Notes: a model not told the origin generated them from the sequence alone. A stretch of 64,000 nucleotides of DNA from Nymphaea colorata (GCF_008831285.2 NC_045146.1:23887703-23951702); one strand, 5' to 3'; positions 11,984-25,341 are shown, numbered from the stretch's first letter. Made by a program: numbers and translations.

Positions 11984-13447
11984 GTACCTTTTAATAGAAC
12001 AAGAATACCAACAGGTTAGTATCATTAGAAGACGCCAAACTAAACTTAATCACAATTATTACACAAGAAACAGAAACCCAATTTAATGGCGTTTGCCGGA
12101 TCGGAAACAAAAAATTCAAAGAGGGTGGGACTACGGTCACTCCATAGGTCCCGGGCGGGACCTGACGAGCCAAATATGCCGATAACTAGTCGTGATTTAC
12201 GAACTTGTAGCTCTGATACTTAACACTGATGAACTTTGTCCACAGAGGATCTGTGAAGGAATATAGAGATGTTTCTAGTCCTTCATGGTTGTCCATATAT
12301 GTAAGGTGAAAATGATTGATGAACGACTGCATAAGGTTAGAAATCGGGGACCAAGTTTTCTATTTGGGGTACACTACCCGGCACTGATGTCCCACGCGCG
12401 ATTTGGTTCTGAAAGAAGAGTTTGAAGGAAGGAAGAATTGGTCTGACCGGATTTCCGGTTGTTTTCAAACAATTCTGACCACATAAAAGCTGTTTGATTG
12501 TTCAAACTACTATCATTTGACAAGTAATTAAGAGAATAAACATGCACGTAATATATATAGTGTCTTATCTGATGGAAGACAAAATCTTGCTTCTTTCTTT
12601 TTATATAAATATTGAGTATAAAAGCTTGTACTTTTACACATACAGACTAAAAAAGCTGGTGCAATGGATGTAATATATATATATATATATATATATATAG
12701 CAATTGATGTAACTTTGGTAAGAAAAAAAAGAGAGTGAATGATGCTATTGTAGCTGGAAATCAGCAGTTACAAGATAAAATCAGTTGTATTATATACTTT
12801 TGTCTTTTTGTTTTTCCGGTTTGCTTTTGTATTTAAGAAACTTCTTGTCTCCCAATTTTATTATATATTTTTTATTTTATTGGCACATGACACTGGTTTG
12901 ACTAGAGTATAAAAATTTATAGTGGAATCTCAGCATATGAAATGACATTGGTGGACACTAGTCGATCTCCATATGTTCAACGAAACAGAGCAAATTTAGT
13001 GGACTAGAATCCTCAACAACGAAGAGTGCCTGCACATACCCTGTACCTGAACTTCCTCATCTGCTGAAAACAACTGACCTCCATTATGATCCGCAATCGC
13101 GGCACAGTCTTTTTTTCTCGAAGCTCATCAATCCAAAACATCTTTCATGGATCTTCGTGTTCCACGGAGCACCAAATTAAAGCAACAGATTCACTAAGGC
13201 CAAAATTTTTCAGTGGAGCAGCAGAGCCTCCAGGACCCCATCACCTGCTCCCCACCAAAGATCCATGGCGCCCTCATTTGGTGAAGTCTATTCGTGTTTA
13301 ACAGTTGCCCAGATTCCAAAATATCAAATCATTAAGCTAAACTCTCTCTCTTTCTCACATGCTCCTGTCCTCACCCGGCCTCCTTTTCATGCGAATCCCA
13401 CATGGCAGTGTCCCTTCCTGGTTTGTTTTTCCTTGATCACTTCTGTG

Positions 13448-13454
13448 TATAAAT
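13448..13454 (+). promoter_or_regulatory. TATA box of SAUR gene 2
   Basis: TATAAAT lies 61 bp upstream of the chosen ATG. Confidence 0.6.
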
Positions 13455-13508
13455 TCATCGAGTGAGGCGCATGTCTGAGTAAGAGGAAAGAACTAGACGG
13501 TAGTGGTG

Positions 13509-13829
13509 ATGGGGAAGAGGTGGCAGATGCCAACAATGGCGGTGAAGTATGGGACGAGGGAGAAGGAACCAGTAGCCAAGGGCCACATAGCAATATACGC
13601 AGGGAAAGATGGCAGCAGATTTGTGGTTCCATTGAGTTACCTCAGGCACCCGATCTTCAGGTGCTTGCTAAACATGGCAGAGGAGGAGTTCGGGTTCTCG
13701 CAGCAAGGGGGGCTCACGATTCCTTGTGAAGCCTCTTTCTTGAGGAAGAGCATCGATCAGGTGAGAGGCAAGTTGGCTCCACAGGAGTATTGCAGTTGTG
13801 CTGAATTGCTTCAGATTGGGTTTCGATAG
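13509..13829 (+). CDS. SAUR-family auxin-responsive protein
   Basis: Intronless gene for 106 residues. The frame is also open through two GTG codons just upstream, but the first ATG (MGKRWQMP) is the sensible start. The SAUR domain spans about residues 21-87: PVAKGHIAIYAG, RFVVPLSYLRHPIF, LLNMAEEEFGF, GGLTIPCE. The short N-terminus without the AKKL..ARKWQK block puts it in a different clade from the gene at 7.07 kb, so the two need not be a recent tandem pair. The likely role, growth control through PP2C.D inhibition downstream of auxin, is inferred from the family. Confidence 0.92.
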   Translation: MGKRWQMPTMAVKYGTREKEPVAKGHIAIYAGKDGSRFVVPLSYLRHPIFRCLLNMAEEEFGFSQQGGLTIPCEASFLRKSIDQVRGKLAPQEYCSCAELLQIGFR

Positions 13830-14650
13830 AACAATTTATTTGATGCACCAATTCATGTAAATTATTGTACATTAAAGGGAGAGAGAGAGTTATGTTGGCT
13901 AAGAATTAGCCATGCACCATGCAACTGCTAACTGCTTGGGCCGATTCTTCATCTTTTGGTTTCCCTCAAAATATTACAAAAGGTTTAAGTTTAATTTTAG
14001 AAAAGAAATAGGAAAGCATAAAACTAATTTAAAATTTTACAATATTTCAAAAAGTAGTACAATTGAACTAATTTTGGTACAAAGTATCGTGATTTGATTA
14101 AGGCCCATCTCACACACCTTTGCATTTTTTTTCCTAAAAAGAACGAGTAACTCAGCATTTAATTTTACGATATAGTATTTTGAGAAATTTAAATTTGCAA
14201 AATTAGTGTCACCATGAAAATACAGGGAGAACAAAATCACAATTATTTTCAGAACATCATTGTCATGTTGTTTGGCTTAGATATATAAAGAACGGTCACA
14301 AACAGATCCAGCAAGGTAGTACCTTGTCTGGAAGTGGAAATTGGTACGACAAATTATCTCGGGACACATGGGCAAGGGCACGTGGTTCGTCTCAATCTTA
14401 CTGACGATACCATCTTTACCCTGACTTTAAACCAGTCATTCACCAACGAGTTTGGGTCCGGTAAGCATAAGATCCGCTTTTTATATTGGGTTTCAATTGG
14501 ATATGCTACTCGGATTCAGATTTGATTACGAATCTGCATGAATATTCTGGTTAATGGTTGGATCTGAATTTGTTTACGAGATCGGACTAAATTAGGAAGG
14601 CATGCGCCAGCTTGATCTCTTATATCAACAATAAATTTTTGCCTCCTTTT

Positions 14651-14760
14651 CAGTTGCGTAGCCACATGGTGATTGGTGTGGGCAACTGCCCCACCAGATT
14701 TGAGTATTTTTAAACAAGTGCTCTACTACTGCTCCTTTCCTTTATCGCCACATATCAAAG
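14651..14760 (+). mobile_element. hAT-like MITE fragment
   Basis: It begins CAGTTGCGTAGCCAC, close to the CAGGGGCGGAGCCA end of the family, followed by a GGTG/CCACC-rich section like that of the copy at 40342. The other end is not recognisable, so the right limit is approximate. Confidence 0.35.
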
Positions 14761-17345
14761 GTTGCTTTTAGAGTCTCAAGGTTGAAATGTTTCAATATAT
14801 ATATCGGTGTCACTTCTTGAAATAATTGATGTTATGGAACTTGCAAACAAAAATTAGCTGGCCGGCCGCATACCAACCCTACGTTGTCCATTACGCCAAC
14901 CTCCTCACTATCACAGAACTTTTTCTTTTATGTTTTAAAAATTCATTGTCAACTTGAAAAACTATAATCGATGGTCTACCAACTGGTCAATGGGCAAGTC
15001 AAGAGCAAACATAAAAAGAGGAAGAAGAAGATCCAAAAGGTGAACATCCCGGATCAGATATTTGGGTTTGTTATGTTTGGGCAGGAATGAAACACATGGG
15101 AAGAAACGGAGAAAAAGAAAAAAGAGAACACCCCCGCTTTTCAGGGGACCGGCTATCCCGGCATCTTTTGTCTAGAAAAAGGTGAAGAACTATATATTTT
15201 TCCAGCATCTGATGTCCTTTTCATTCTTTTTCTAGCACATTTCAATTGACCAACGCCTGACTAAAGTGGTCTTCAATCAAATGCTTGATCTCCAATACAT
15301 TGTGAACACAAGACTAAGAATTTTAGTTGGCCTCAACAATTCACCAAATTGATTTTCTGTGTGATCGGTTTCGATTGATCATTTAAAACTGAAGTCGGAT
15401 CCATTAGCATAAGATCTGACACTTATATGCAACTGGGTAAGATCTTTATCGGATTCGAGTGGAAAATCTAAGCTCGGGTTCAAATTAGTAACCAGATCTT
15501 GACTTGACAGATGAAAAAAGAGAAAAGAGTAGCTTCTTATATAATGAATGAATCACCAATATGACCAATTAAATTCTCTTATATAAAACATTCATACATT
15601 TTAAAGGTCGGCGGTTAACATGTCATAATAGAAGTTAGATTGACGGTTTTGAATTTAAAAGTTGGAATCTGGAGACAACTTTTCTTAAGCATCCGATAAA
15701 TCGGACATGGTAAATGGTACATCCAATTCAAATTTGATCCATTGCTTTTGCTAATTATGTATCAAGTAAGAATGGTTATATAAACCGAACGAATGTTAAT
15801 AGAAGCACTCATTTTTCACCTTGGTTTCTAACAAGACAAGCATTTCCGGTCTTCATTGTCACGTTCACGCGTCATTTCTCTGTTTGCGTGGTGTGTTTGG
15901 ATCCCAAAATACTTGTGGACATCAATTCACACTGGAGGAGTCAGTAAGAGTCGCCGTCGCAAGCACGGCTTGTGGACGAAATAGATCACCGAACTCTTCT
16001 CTCTCATGAGATCAGCCCCTCCTTCCTCACATGCTTGCGTCATAAACCATCAAATTCACATCATATAAATCTATGCGTAAAATGAATATATTTTTCAAAA
16101 ATAACTTTTAACGGCCTGGATTTTCAAAAATTACAAAGTAGCGCTTTTATTTTTAAACGAAAACGAAAGTTGTTTAGGCCATGATACACTTTTCGGTGCC
16201 CAAGAAGTTTCGCCGCACCATCAAGAAGTTTCTTTCCTGAACCCACGAGGCAAGCTTCTTCATGGCTTCCTTTCTCCCAAAAAGGCGCCATTCTCACCCC
16301 ACCTTCTTCTTCTTGCTTTATCAAATTCCTTTTTCGTTACTAATCCCATGCTTGTCTTTTCCCTTTAGCATCTAATCTTAAAGCGGCACCGACTCTCAAT
16401 TATTAAGATATATATTTAACTGAACCAATAGTGTTGTGCCAACGTAGATCAGCCTTTATAAAACTTCAGATTATTCAAATTGTCAGTAGTGTAGTGTCAC
16501 TCTTTATATTTGATAATTAGTTTTTTTTTTTCTTTTATTTTAATAGATTCCGCCATTTCTTTTTCTACGAGGAACTCTCCGAGAACCAGATCGCTTTAAT
16601 GATCTTCTTGCTTCATATTCTTTACGAAGCACAATTCTGGAATATATTTTTGAAGAAACATTAGTTGAGCAGTTTTTTAATGTAGATGATCCAAATTCTC
16701 AATGGACCCACCGGTTATCTGTCGTGGATGCTTCATTCTGATGCTGATCATATGGTTTTGGTGGACGGCAAAAAATGCCCGATATTCAGGGCGGCCGCAA
16801 TTTTTTTCTTGGGGAGGAATTTCCTGCATCAGACATACAGTTTTTCCAATATCTGCAACATTTTTAAGCTTTTCCCAATTCCATGGTCAGACCTCAGTGT
16901 TTCTGCCAAGGAATTTTTGTAGTTTTAGAATGCGGAACCCTGCATAAGTTGCATGTAATTGGCAATTATAGCAAAAGAAAGGCATGTTATTTAATACCCA
17001 AAATAGTTCACCATCATTGTGGAATTTTACAGAAAAAGTAGTATGAAATCGAACATTTCTTTCTTTTCCTGCTCACCGTCGCATCATCTTCCACAGAGGA
17101 AGTTCACTCGAAACCACATCCCCACCTACACACACCTCTCTGTAGAGAGAGAGAGCAAGAGAGAGAGAGGCAGAGGAGTTAGGTAAGTACGCACCAAAAG
17201 AAAGACAAGCCATTAAAAGCCAGAGAAGGACACTTGACGAGTCCAAATAGAAGATGTCTCGAGTTAAAGGGGCCATCCCAAAAATAAAGGAAAAAAATAT
17301 GGTCAAACTCAGCTTCCTAGGCGGCTTCCCTGACACCGTTAATAT

Positions 17346-17376
<31 letters not shown>
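17346..17376. repeat. (AT)n microsatellite
   Basis: An imperfect AT run about 145-175 bp upstream of the transporter start codon, just outside its core promoter. Confidence 0.9.
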
Positions 17377-17452
17377 GTCTACATCAAATCCCCATGATCT
17401 CAGACTTACGGCGGCCACAACTCTTCTCTCTTCTTTGCCGATCAACATCTGC

Positions 17453-17463
17453 CTATATATATA
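17453..17463 (+). promoter_or_regulatory. TATA box of the LHT8-like gene
   Basis: CTATATATATAG lies about 60 bp upstream of the ATG at 17520. Confidence 0.55.
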
Positions 17464-17519
17464 GGCACTGCACGTACTGGCAGCACACCAATCCATCTCA
17501 TTACCACAAGGTAGAGAAG

Positions 17520-20500
17520 ATGGGTGTTGAAACTGAGGTTGTGTCGGTGCCTGCAACACCAACAGCGGCATCAACGCCACCGTTTACAGTCCCTCAGTCA
17601 CCCCTGAAGCCCACTGCACCACCATCCTCTGCCTCTTCCCCTTTCCATTGCCCAATCTCTGCTCCGCCTTCCAGCTTCCAGTACTCCCCTTCTATGTCGA
17701 GGTCGCCCTTCCTCGCCAGGATCTCCTCCGCCGCCGCCAGCCGGTTCTCCTTCTCCGGCAACGCCACTCCGGTGAGGAGCAGCCCCATGAGGAAGGTGAT
17801 CATCAACATGAAGAGCTACCTGGAGGAGGTGGGGCACCTCACCAGGCTGGACCCTCAGGACGCCTGGCTGCCCATTACCGAGTCCCGGAACGGCAACGCT
17901 TACTACTCGACGTTCCACAACCTTTCCGCCGGAATCGGGTTTCAGGCTCTCATTCTTCCTCTCGCCTTCACTTTTCTTGGATGGTAGAGTGACTCTCTCT
18001 CTCTCTCTCTCGAAGTGGGCATGATGTTACTCTTTCTTTCTCTCTCTATAGTTGCTTAATTTTCTTGTGTGTATGCAGGAAATGGGGAATTATGAGCTTG
18101 TCTGCTTTCTACATATGGCAGCTGTATACTCTTTGGATACTCACCCAACTCCATGAATCAGTACCAGGCACACGTTACAATAGATATATCCAGCTAGCTA
18201 TGGCAGCATTTGGTGAGTCTCTCTCTCTCTCTCTCTCTTCTCTCTACAGTCAATTGTAACAGTAATCTACTCAAGAGTTTTAATTCTTTGGGCACAAGAA
18301 AAGTTTGAACTTAAACATTTTGGAAGAAGGTTTCTAAACAGTTAATTAGAAAATCTTATCCAGGTAAAACTTTACCCCAAGATCTTAGAATTTGTAGCTT
18401 GGATGGAAATACTATGATTTTTAATCTCATGTACTGGGGAGAGAAAAGAAAGGACGGACCTACATGGCCGGTCTTGGCGGCGGCGTTTGGCGGCCTCCTA
18501 CTAAACAGCAAAGCAAATCTAGCCTTGCCCACACGCTAGTAAGGGGGTTCGCAATCATGGGCCACACCAGCTTTTCTTTTTGTCTTAAGCTCTGCTTAAA
18601 TTCCTAACCATGATCTTGACCGCACCTACTCATCACTTCATTGGTCCAGATCCTAATTCAAAGCATGTTGGCTTTCAATTCAACAAAGTTGAAGCCAATT
18701 TCTCTTGGTAGGCAAGGAAAGGGACATGTGGAAAAGCCTTAAGCATGTTGGAGATGTGAACCGTGTTCGGACTTGGATTAGACCCGGATTTTGATTCAGT
18801 TGTCAAATTGAATACTGAATTTGAATCCGACTAGGAATTTGATAAGAATTTCTTTCTCAGTTCCAACCAAATCGTTTTCAAGTTAGGATCAGTTAATGTC
18901 CAACCCATCGAAAATCTCCATTTGAGGATCAACCAAGTTAAGTGGTTGTGAACTTGCAGTTTCAAAGTCGGCAAATTTTGAGACAATCAAAAGACCTTTC
19001 TGCTTCACTTTAATGGGTCATGATAAGTTTTAAACGTGTTAAACTTGCCAACCTCATGAGGAGCATGTCTGTGTTTTGTCTTGTTTCAATAATGTTTCCG
19101 TGCAACATATAATCCTTCATATTGCGGCGTTTTAGATTCTTAACTCACAACTGAGTGTATAAAGCTTCCTTCTAAAGCAACTCCCAATTCAATAAGTTCT
19201 TGCCATTCCTACCATATAATTTTTGTCTGCTAAAACTTCTTATTTATAATATGCTTATTAACGAAACAAAACTAGAGATAGTGTTAATGGTTAGAATAAA
19301 TATGGTTTCGAGATATCAACCGCCGTTTTCAGGTGGCACCAAGTTCGACCAAATCTGATTGAATCTAATTCTATTTCAAACCTAACCAAAATAGTTAATT
19401 TCTCTTGTTCTAATTTAAAAAGAAGATGAAAGATCCATCTATTGAATTGGTCTTTTCAAAAAAGTTGATCGTATTACGATGGATGAGATTAATGTAAGTA
19501 AATATTTTGATCAGGTCCAAAGCTCGGGCTGTGCCTGACGAAGTTTCCCATAATGTATCTCTCTGCCGGAAACTGCACTGCGCTCATCCTCATCGGTGGA
19601 GGCACCATGAAGCTGTTCTTCAGGGTCGTCTGCGGCAACTCCTGCCAGTCGAGGCCGCTGTCGACGGTGGAATGGTATCTTGTCTTCCTCTGCCTGGCGC
19701 TGGTGCTGGCCCAGCTGCCCAATCTCAACTCCATCGCCGGCATCTCGCTGGTGGGTGCCATCACCGCCGTCAGCTACTGCACCCTCATCTGGGTCATCTC
19801 CGTCAGCAAGCACAGGCCGCAGGACATCTCCTACCAGCCGCTCAAGGGCGAAAACGACGCCGCCACCGTCTTCTCCCTCCTTAACGCCCTCGGCGTCGTT
19901 GCCTTCTCCTTCAGGGGTCACAATCTTGTCCTTGAAATCCAGGTTGGTTTTTTTTTTTTTCCATCCCGACGCCACCATTCTGGCCCTTTCGTCCTAGTAG
20001 AGACAAGGAATCAGGAAAATCCTTTATACTTCCATAACGAGTGACTGATTTTTGTTTATTGCATGATCTTGGTCTTGATCAGGCCACAATGCCATCAACG
20101 TTGAAGCATCCTGCAAGTGTGCCAATGTGGAAGGGAGTGAAGGTGGCCTACCTCCTCATCGCATTTTGCTTGTTCCCCCTTGCAATCGGTGGATATTGGG
20201 CATACGGCAACTTGGTAATTAAGCATATTCTCTCTAATCTTTTTTATTATCATCATCATCATCAATCATCTTTCCTTAGAAACCGTCAATAATTTCCCCT
20301 GCATTTATACCCCCACTTCTAGCTACGGCATTTAAGACTCGTGATGTGAGGGTATATGTCGATCGTCACACCTTATGTTCTCCATTTGCGTCACATATAC
20401 ACGTCATGCAGGCCAACATCAATGTAGCTCTCGCATTAAATTGACCTTCACTGATCTTATTGCATCTGAAAGTATATAAAACAAGTCTCACGGACAACCG

Positions 20501-21325
20501 CTCTTAGCCGGCCATTTCTTATCATGCAAACGAGTGGTGGAGATTGCAAATAATTATGCACCAAATTACAAGGAAAACTAAACTTCTTGTTTAAGGGTAG
20601 TGGTTCATTCCACCGCCCTCTAAGAGAGGCCACTGACCTTCCTTGTGGCTGGCCACCTTCTTGGGTTTTCACCATTAATGCTTGGGGACTCTTTTACGAG
20701 ATAGAGATAGAGCGCACTAGAACGTGACAGTGACCACTCTTAGATCCTTAGAAAAATCGGACCACCTTACCGTCCAGTATGCTATCACCCCTTAAGATAA
20801 GAAAACTAAACTTAATTTGAATCTTTTGAATTGCAGATACCACGATCAGGGATCCTCTATGCTCTGCATGAGTTTCACAGCCATGACACATCCAGGGCGC
20901 TGCTGGGGCTGACCACTTTGATGGTGGTGATCAACTGCTTGAGCACATTCCAGATCTACGCCATGCCGGTTTTCGACAACTTGGAGTCGAGCTACACGTT
21001 CCGAACCAACCGGCCGTGCCCGTGGTGGCTCCGGTCCGGGATTAGGGTTTTCTTTGCGTCGGTCGCCTTCTTCATTGCCAATGCCCTGCCTTTCCTCACC
21101 AGCCTGGCCGGACTCCTTGGTGGCATCTCCTTGCCTGTCACCTTGGCCTACCCATGTTTCATGTACAACATCATCAGGAAGCCGGAGAAATACAGCCCAA
21201 CTTGGTACCTCAATTTGGGTCTGGGAGTTGTGGGAATGGTTCTCAGCTTCCTATTGATCACTGGGGGGATTTGGAGCATTGTGGATACATGTCATAATTT
21301 TCACTTCTTCAAGCCCCAACAGTGA
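17520..21325 (+). CDS. LHT8: lysine/histidine transporter-like 8 (amino-acid permease)
   Basis: Five exons: 17520-17983, 18079-18212, 19515-19942, 20083-20214, 20837-21325, all GT-AG, joining to 548 residues. Residues 1-100 form a Ser/Pro-rich cytosolic N-terminus like that of the LHT7/LHT8 (AATL1) branch of the AAAP family. Then follow the conserved EEVGHLTRLDPQDAWLPITE block, FHNLSAGIGFQALILPLAF (first membrane span), LYTLWILTQLHE, YLSAGNCTALILIGGGTMKL, AFSFRGHNLVLEIQ, MPSTLKHP and the C-terminal SLAGLLGGISLPVTLAYPC span. About 10-11 spans are expected. The family imports amino acids with protons at the plasma membrane; the substrate here is unknown. Exon 1 is very G+C-rich, and introns 1 and 2 both carry (CT)n close to the donor site. 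LHT7 is the alternative name. Confidence 0.95.
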
Positions 21326-22559
21326 TCTGGCCAGATCCAAACGGTTCGGGTCCGGGGCGGTTTTGGTCGCACGAGATTTGGATCCGGTGATGCCCGGAAG
21401 GAGTTCGGGCCAGATCCGATCCATTTGCTAGTCCATGGGTCCTGCGGATTCATTGTGGTCTTTCAAAGGCTTGATTCTTGCTTGTGTAGATAGATTCGTA
21501 ATCGCCATCCTCTTGTAAATGCTTTGTGTTTGTAAAAGGAATGGCGATTGATGCCGGCTCTTGCCGTGGTTGTGATTCTTATGAAATATTTCTTCCATGT
21601 CTGTCGCCAAATCTTGTTTCCTTGAATCTTATTTTACAATTATTACATTTTTAATGACGGCATTTTTTATTACAATTACGAGAAACTTTTATTCGTTGCC
21701 TCAAGATGCCTTTTGCCGCTATTCTAGAGAGCACGTTATATGTTATGGTTCCTAACAAAATCCGTTAAAAATGGTCAAAATACTTTTTTTTTTACTTAAA
21801 TAGAAAGATCTCTCCTTGTAATGGTAAAAGTGAAACCTCAAAAAAAAAAAAAAAAAAGTCCAATAAAATTATTTTGCCTTGAGCTTTTATGTAATGTGAA
21901 GTGGCTAGTAAGGAAATTAGAAAAAAAAGTGGTTCATGGATCAAAGTTATAAGTAAAAGGGAGGGTTGAAAATGAAAAATCTAAGTTTTGTTTTTCGAAA
22001 AGAAACACACTCAACTTTTTAATTTTTAATGTTACAACAAAGACACACTCGCATTTCCATGTATTTTATATAACTGGTTAAGTTAAATACAAAATCAGAT
22101 TCGAGCTTAAATCATTTTTTTTTTACATCAGATGTCGGATGAGGTGACATCGCTATCCAAACCCAACTCCAGATCCAAACCAAGATGTCGTTCCTTGAGA
22201 AAGGAGGCAGCCGCACTACCGTCGGACCCGCAACGACCTGCTTGGATCCCACGGTTCAGGTGTAGCGGACCCGCGCCGCGCAACGATGGCGGGAAGTGAG
22301 GCTTACGAAATTCCCAATTAAAGGCGGCTGAGGCATAACCGTTTGAAATTCTTGGTATTTGCTTGCTTTCATCATCTCTTCGAGTCCGTTTGTCAATCAA
22401 TGCGCTGATATTCCATCGTCTCCGGTTCCGGTGGACCAGATGCCGGCGTCGAGGAACAATGCTCTCTCTCTCTTTCTCTGGGATGGCTTTTGTTTCTCTC
22501 GTCTGAAGTCTTTACGATGGAAATCCTGATTCTTGGTTGATTAGTTTTTCTCGATCACC

Positions 22560-23230
22560 AGAGCCCATCAATCTTCTTTTCTATTTATATCTGAGCATTC
22601 TTGTTGTTGTGTGGTGCTTCTTCGTGCTCGATTGTTGGTATTCGTTATCCTTTTTTCCCCTTTGGGGTTCCGATGAATCCATTGGTACTCCCTCTTCTTA
22701 GATGGCCTCCTTTTTTGTTTTTGTCTGAAACCTTGACAGAGGAATCTGTTTGACCTTCTTTCCCGATTCTTTTTCGGACCTTCTTCCGATTCTTTCTTCA
22801 CTCTTTTTTTTTTTCTCTTTTCATCGAAGAGCCTATCGTTTTTTTTTTCTCCTTTTTCTTTTTTTTTTTTAAATTGCTTGGTGATTCTTAGTTCTTAATC
22901 CTTGTTCTATGATGATTTTACATGCTTGATTGTTGCAGTCTAGCGGTTCTAGTTTTTGTTCCTCGTTATGGTTAAATCTTTTTGACGATCTCCCCCTTAG
23001 ATGGCTTTGCTTCTTTCTTGCTAGGTGTTATTTACCGTTTCTTGGTTCATTGTTTTCTGATGGATCATCGGAGAGCCTATCTTGCGTCTCTTTTTTCTGT
23101 TCCCTTGTTTCCCCTGACATGATACTGATAGTTGGTGATTCTTCATTCTTGCTTCGTAGTGTTCCTTTTTTCTCTTTTAACTTCGTTCTCGGTCTTCCGT
23201 GATCCCTGTTTCTATTTTCATCTGAATGAT
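22560..23230 (+). repeat. diverged tandem duplication, pyrimidine-rich
   Basis: Two halves of about 310-330 bp (about 22590-22900 and 22910-23230) share the same order of words: TGCTCGATTGTTG versus TGCTTGATTGTTG, CTTAGATGGC, GAGCCTATCGT versus GAGCCTATCTT, all set in T-rich DNA. The copies are too diverged to be recent. Confidence 0.45.
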
Positions 23231-23476
23231 TATGAGAGAATCCGTCCGGTATTCTCTCCGATCCTAGGTTCATCGGTCTTTGCCGATCCTTAGAGAGCAT
23301 ATAACACCTCACCTTTATCTTTTCCCCTTCCTTTGGATATTTCACGGGCATTGAGTTTTGATACTTGAGGGAAGCTCCTCTGCTCTAGATTTCGGTTGTT
23401 GCACTATTGATTAAAAATGATCGGGCATTATTTCTGTCAGGTTCTGAGACTCTGAGGTGGCGTTTGTGAGAGGAAG

Positions 23477-23532
23477 ATGGGTGACCTTGGAATAAAGGAA
23501 CGTTCTGCGGGGTTGTTTTCGTTGGCAAGCAG
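23477..23532 (+). CDS. possible first coding exon, gene unidentified
   Basis: After a pyrimidine-rich region and an acceptor-like CTGTCAG comes an ATG with purines at -3 and +4, encoding MGDLGIKERSAGLFSLAS. It runs to a donor-like AG|GTGAAC, and unspliced the frame stops at once. This looks like a short first coding exon, but no downstream exon could be matched to it and I recognise no family. It could be chance. Confidence 0.15.
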
Positions 23533-24689
23533 GTGAACGAGATTGTCAAAAGTTTTTTATCCACAAGAGCTATGCAGGTTTGTTAGAAAAGCAAGTTAGT
23601 GGGACTTGTTGCCCTTTTGCTGTTGGATGCACTGGATTCATCCAAGGGGTCTACAGTAGATTGACGGCCTCGCAGTGGTTTTATTTTAGTAAAACGAAAT
23701 GGTTTTAGTTTTTAACCATTGGAAGATGATGCGTTTCTTGTTTAATATTGTTGCTGGGTATTTGGTTTACTCCTTTGTGGTTGTTGGTTTATGCAACATT
23801 CTTTACCTATTGCCTACTTGAACATAGCCAGGATTAATCTATTAGTCAATGATGTCTATCTGAATTATTTGGCTTGGTTTCTTTATTTGCAACAGTATAC
23901 TTTTGTATTATCCTCATAATACTATTTATAACCACAACGTTATGAGTTATTTATCCCTGGCACTCGAAGTGTTGTGCCCATAAATGTTAAGGAATTATTT
24001 GTTTTATATTTTGTTTCAACAAGTTTCTATGCCTGAAAACCTTGATAGGATAATGTGTAATCTTGTTCTTCATTTTCCATTATTCTGCTATTTTATTAGC
24101 TGTACATTTATTGAAGAACTTATTTTTCAAAGATTGTCATTTTTTTAATATCTAATTCTTTTCAAAGGTTTAAAATAGGTCATTAAATGACTTCTTTTGC
24201 TAAAAAAGCCTAATGCTGAGAATTTTGATTATGATTCATAATGATTCATATAGATGAGCTATGGAAATTGTAGTTTCGATGCACATTTGCTTGCACATTT
24301 AAAAGTCAGTATGAATATTTGCAATAGTTGCTGGCTGCAAAGTCTGAGCTGATCTTTGTCGGTCACAAGTGTTTGTACGATTGGATATGCTTTTGCAGAA
24401 TATGGCCTTATGAAGAGAGTTGGCAAAGCAATTCCATCCTCAATACCAAATTCGAACACCTGTTAGAAAGTGAATGTCTTGACAAGCTAAACTTCAGTTA
24501 AAATTTGAATTTTATCAATGTCTTGTTTCATGTCCTGTTCATGCCAAGTTAATATAGGATATGAGTAGTTGCAAGTAAAGTTTCTTCAATCATAATTGTT
24601 AGTCTGTCATCACAAGCAAGACATTTTCCCTGTAGGCCTATGTTATTGAACTATTGGATGGTACTAGAGGATTTCATTGACCTTCTTTT

Positions 24690-25154
24690 TTGCTTGAAGG
24701 TGGGATCTCTATGATATATGCCAGAGCCGATGGAGATTCCTTTAGGAAAGATCATATTGAGCATTTTCATGACGATTTGATTAAAAAATTAATGTATCAT
24801 GGAACACCTTTTATTGGCAAATCAATGGGTTCCTGGGGTAATCTAATTTGTAATTATGGGGGAATACAGAATTTGAAAATTACTCCTGCTTATTCTCAAA
24901 TTTTCCCACCTTGTGAAATCCAAATCGAGATAGATAAATTTAACAAGTATGAATGTCCTTCACTGGGATGTACCATTAAACTAAGATTGCGGTTATCTGC
25001 AAATCAATTGATTGTTTTAAAGATAATGAATTTGGATTGTCATGTTACCAACCAACAAAAGGTGGTGAGTCCAGGTCCAATGATTCACAACTCTTCAAGT
25101 CCAAAAAGCCCTATCCTTTTTATGCTAATAGAATTTTGCCTTCCTTATTTCTAG
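24690..25154 (+). CDS. unidentified ORF, 154 codons
   Basis: This is a long open frame for so AT-rich a region. Its first codon is not ATG; the first in-frame ATG is near 24711. The translation begins [18 protein letters not shown] and contains a basic/acidic helix-like part ([14 protein letters not shown]), then a Pro/Cys-containing section. I do not recognise it. An acceptor-like TTGAAG|GTGGG lies at its left edge, so it might be an internal exon, a transposable-element gene fragment or chance. Confidence 0.15.
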   Translation: MLEGGISMIYARADGDSFRKDHIEHFHDDLIKKLMYHGTPFIGKSMGSWGNLICNYGGIQNLKITPAYSQIFPPCEIQIEIDKFNKYECPSLGCTIKLRLRLSANQLIVLKIMNLDCHVTNQQKVVSPGPMIHNSSSPKSPILFMLIEFCLPYF

Positions 25155-25341
25155 TTATTGTGGAGGGCTTAGGTTGTCCAATTTGGCAATTTGTTGTTGC
25201 CATTCTTGACATGAATGAGCAAGGCATCATCATATGATGTAATGATTTGAGCCAATGTGCTGAAAGGTGCATGGAATGATGTTTGTTGAATTGGCCATGT
25301 TGTCAACTTGGGCACAAAGAAACTGATGATTGTATTGCAGC

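Larger units (their letters stand above)
7516..13447. other. intergenic between the two SAUR genes
   Basis: No gene is supported. Besides the repeats listed separately, there is a (GA)n run at 8488-8521, an exact two-copy 24-bp tandem repeat at 11369-11416, and an open frame at 7987-8211 whose composition resembles no family I know. Small (AT)n arrays occur at 12672-12699. Confidence 0.55.
13830..17453. other. intergenic, repeats only
   Basis: No gene is supported. It contains a fragment of the hAT-like MITE family near 14651, GGATTC-rich tracts at 14455-14600 and 15360-15510, and a (TA)n run at about 17346-17376. Open frames at 15821-16009 and 16686-16947 show no family features. Confidence 0.55.

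Noticed and set aside
7069-13829. The two SAUR genes as a recent tandem duplication
   Set aside because: They share the SAUR core but differ in N-terminus, length and clade markers, and their flanks do not align beyond small repeats.
22340-22375. Similarity to an 18S rRNA segment (TTTGAAATTCTTGG)
   Set aside because: Only about 14 bases agree with the conserved GTGAAATTCTTGGATTTATG stretch, and the flanks do not follow rRNA. Treated as chance.
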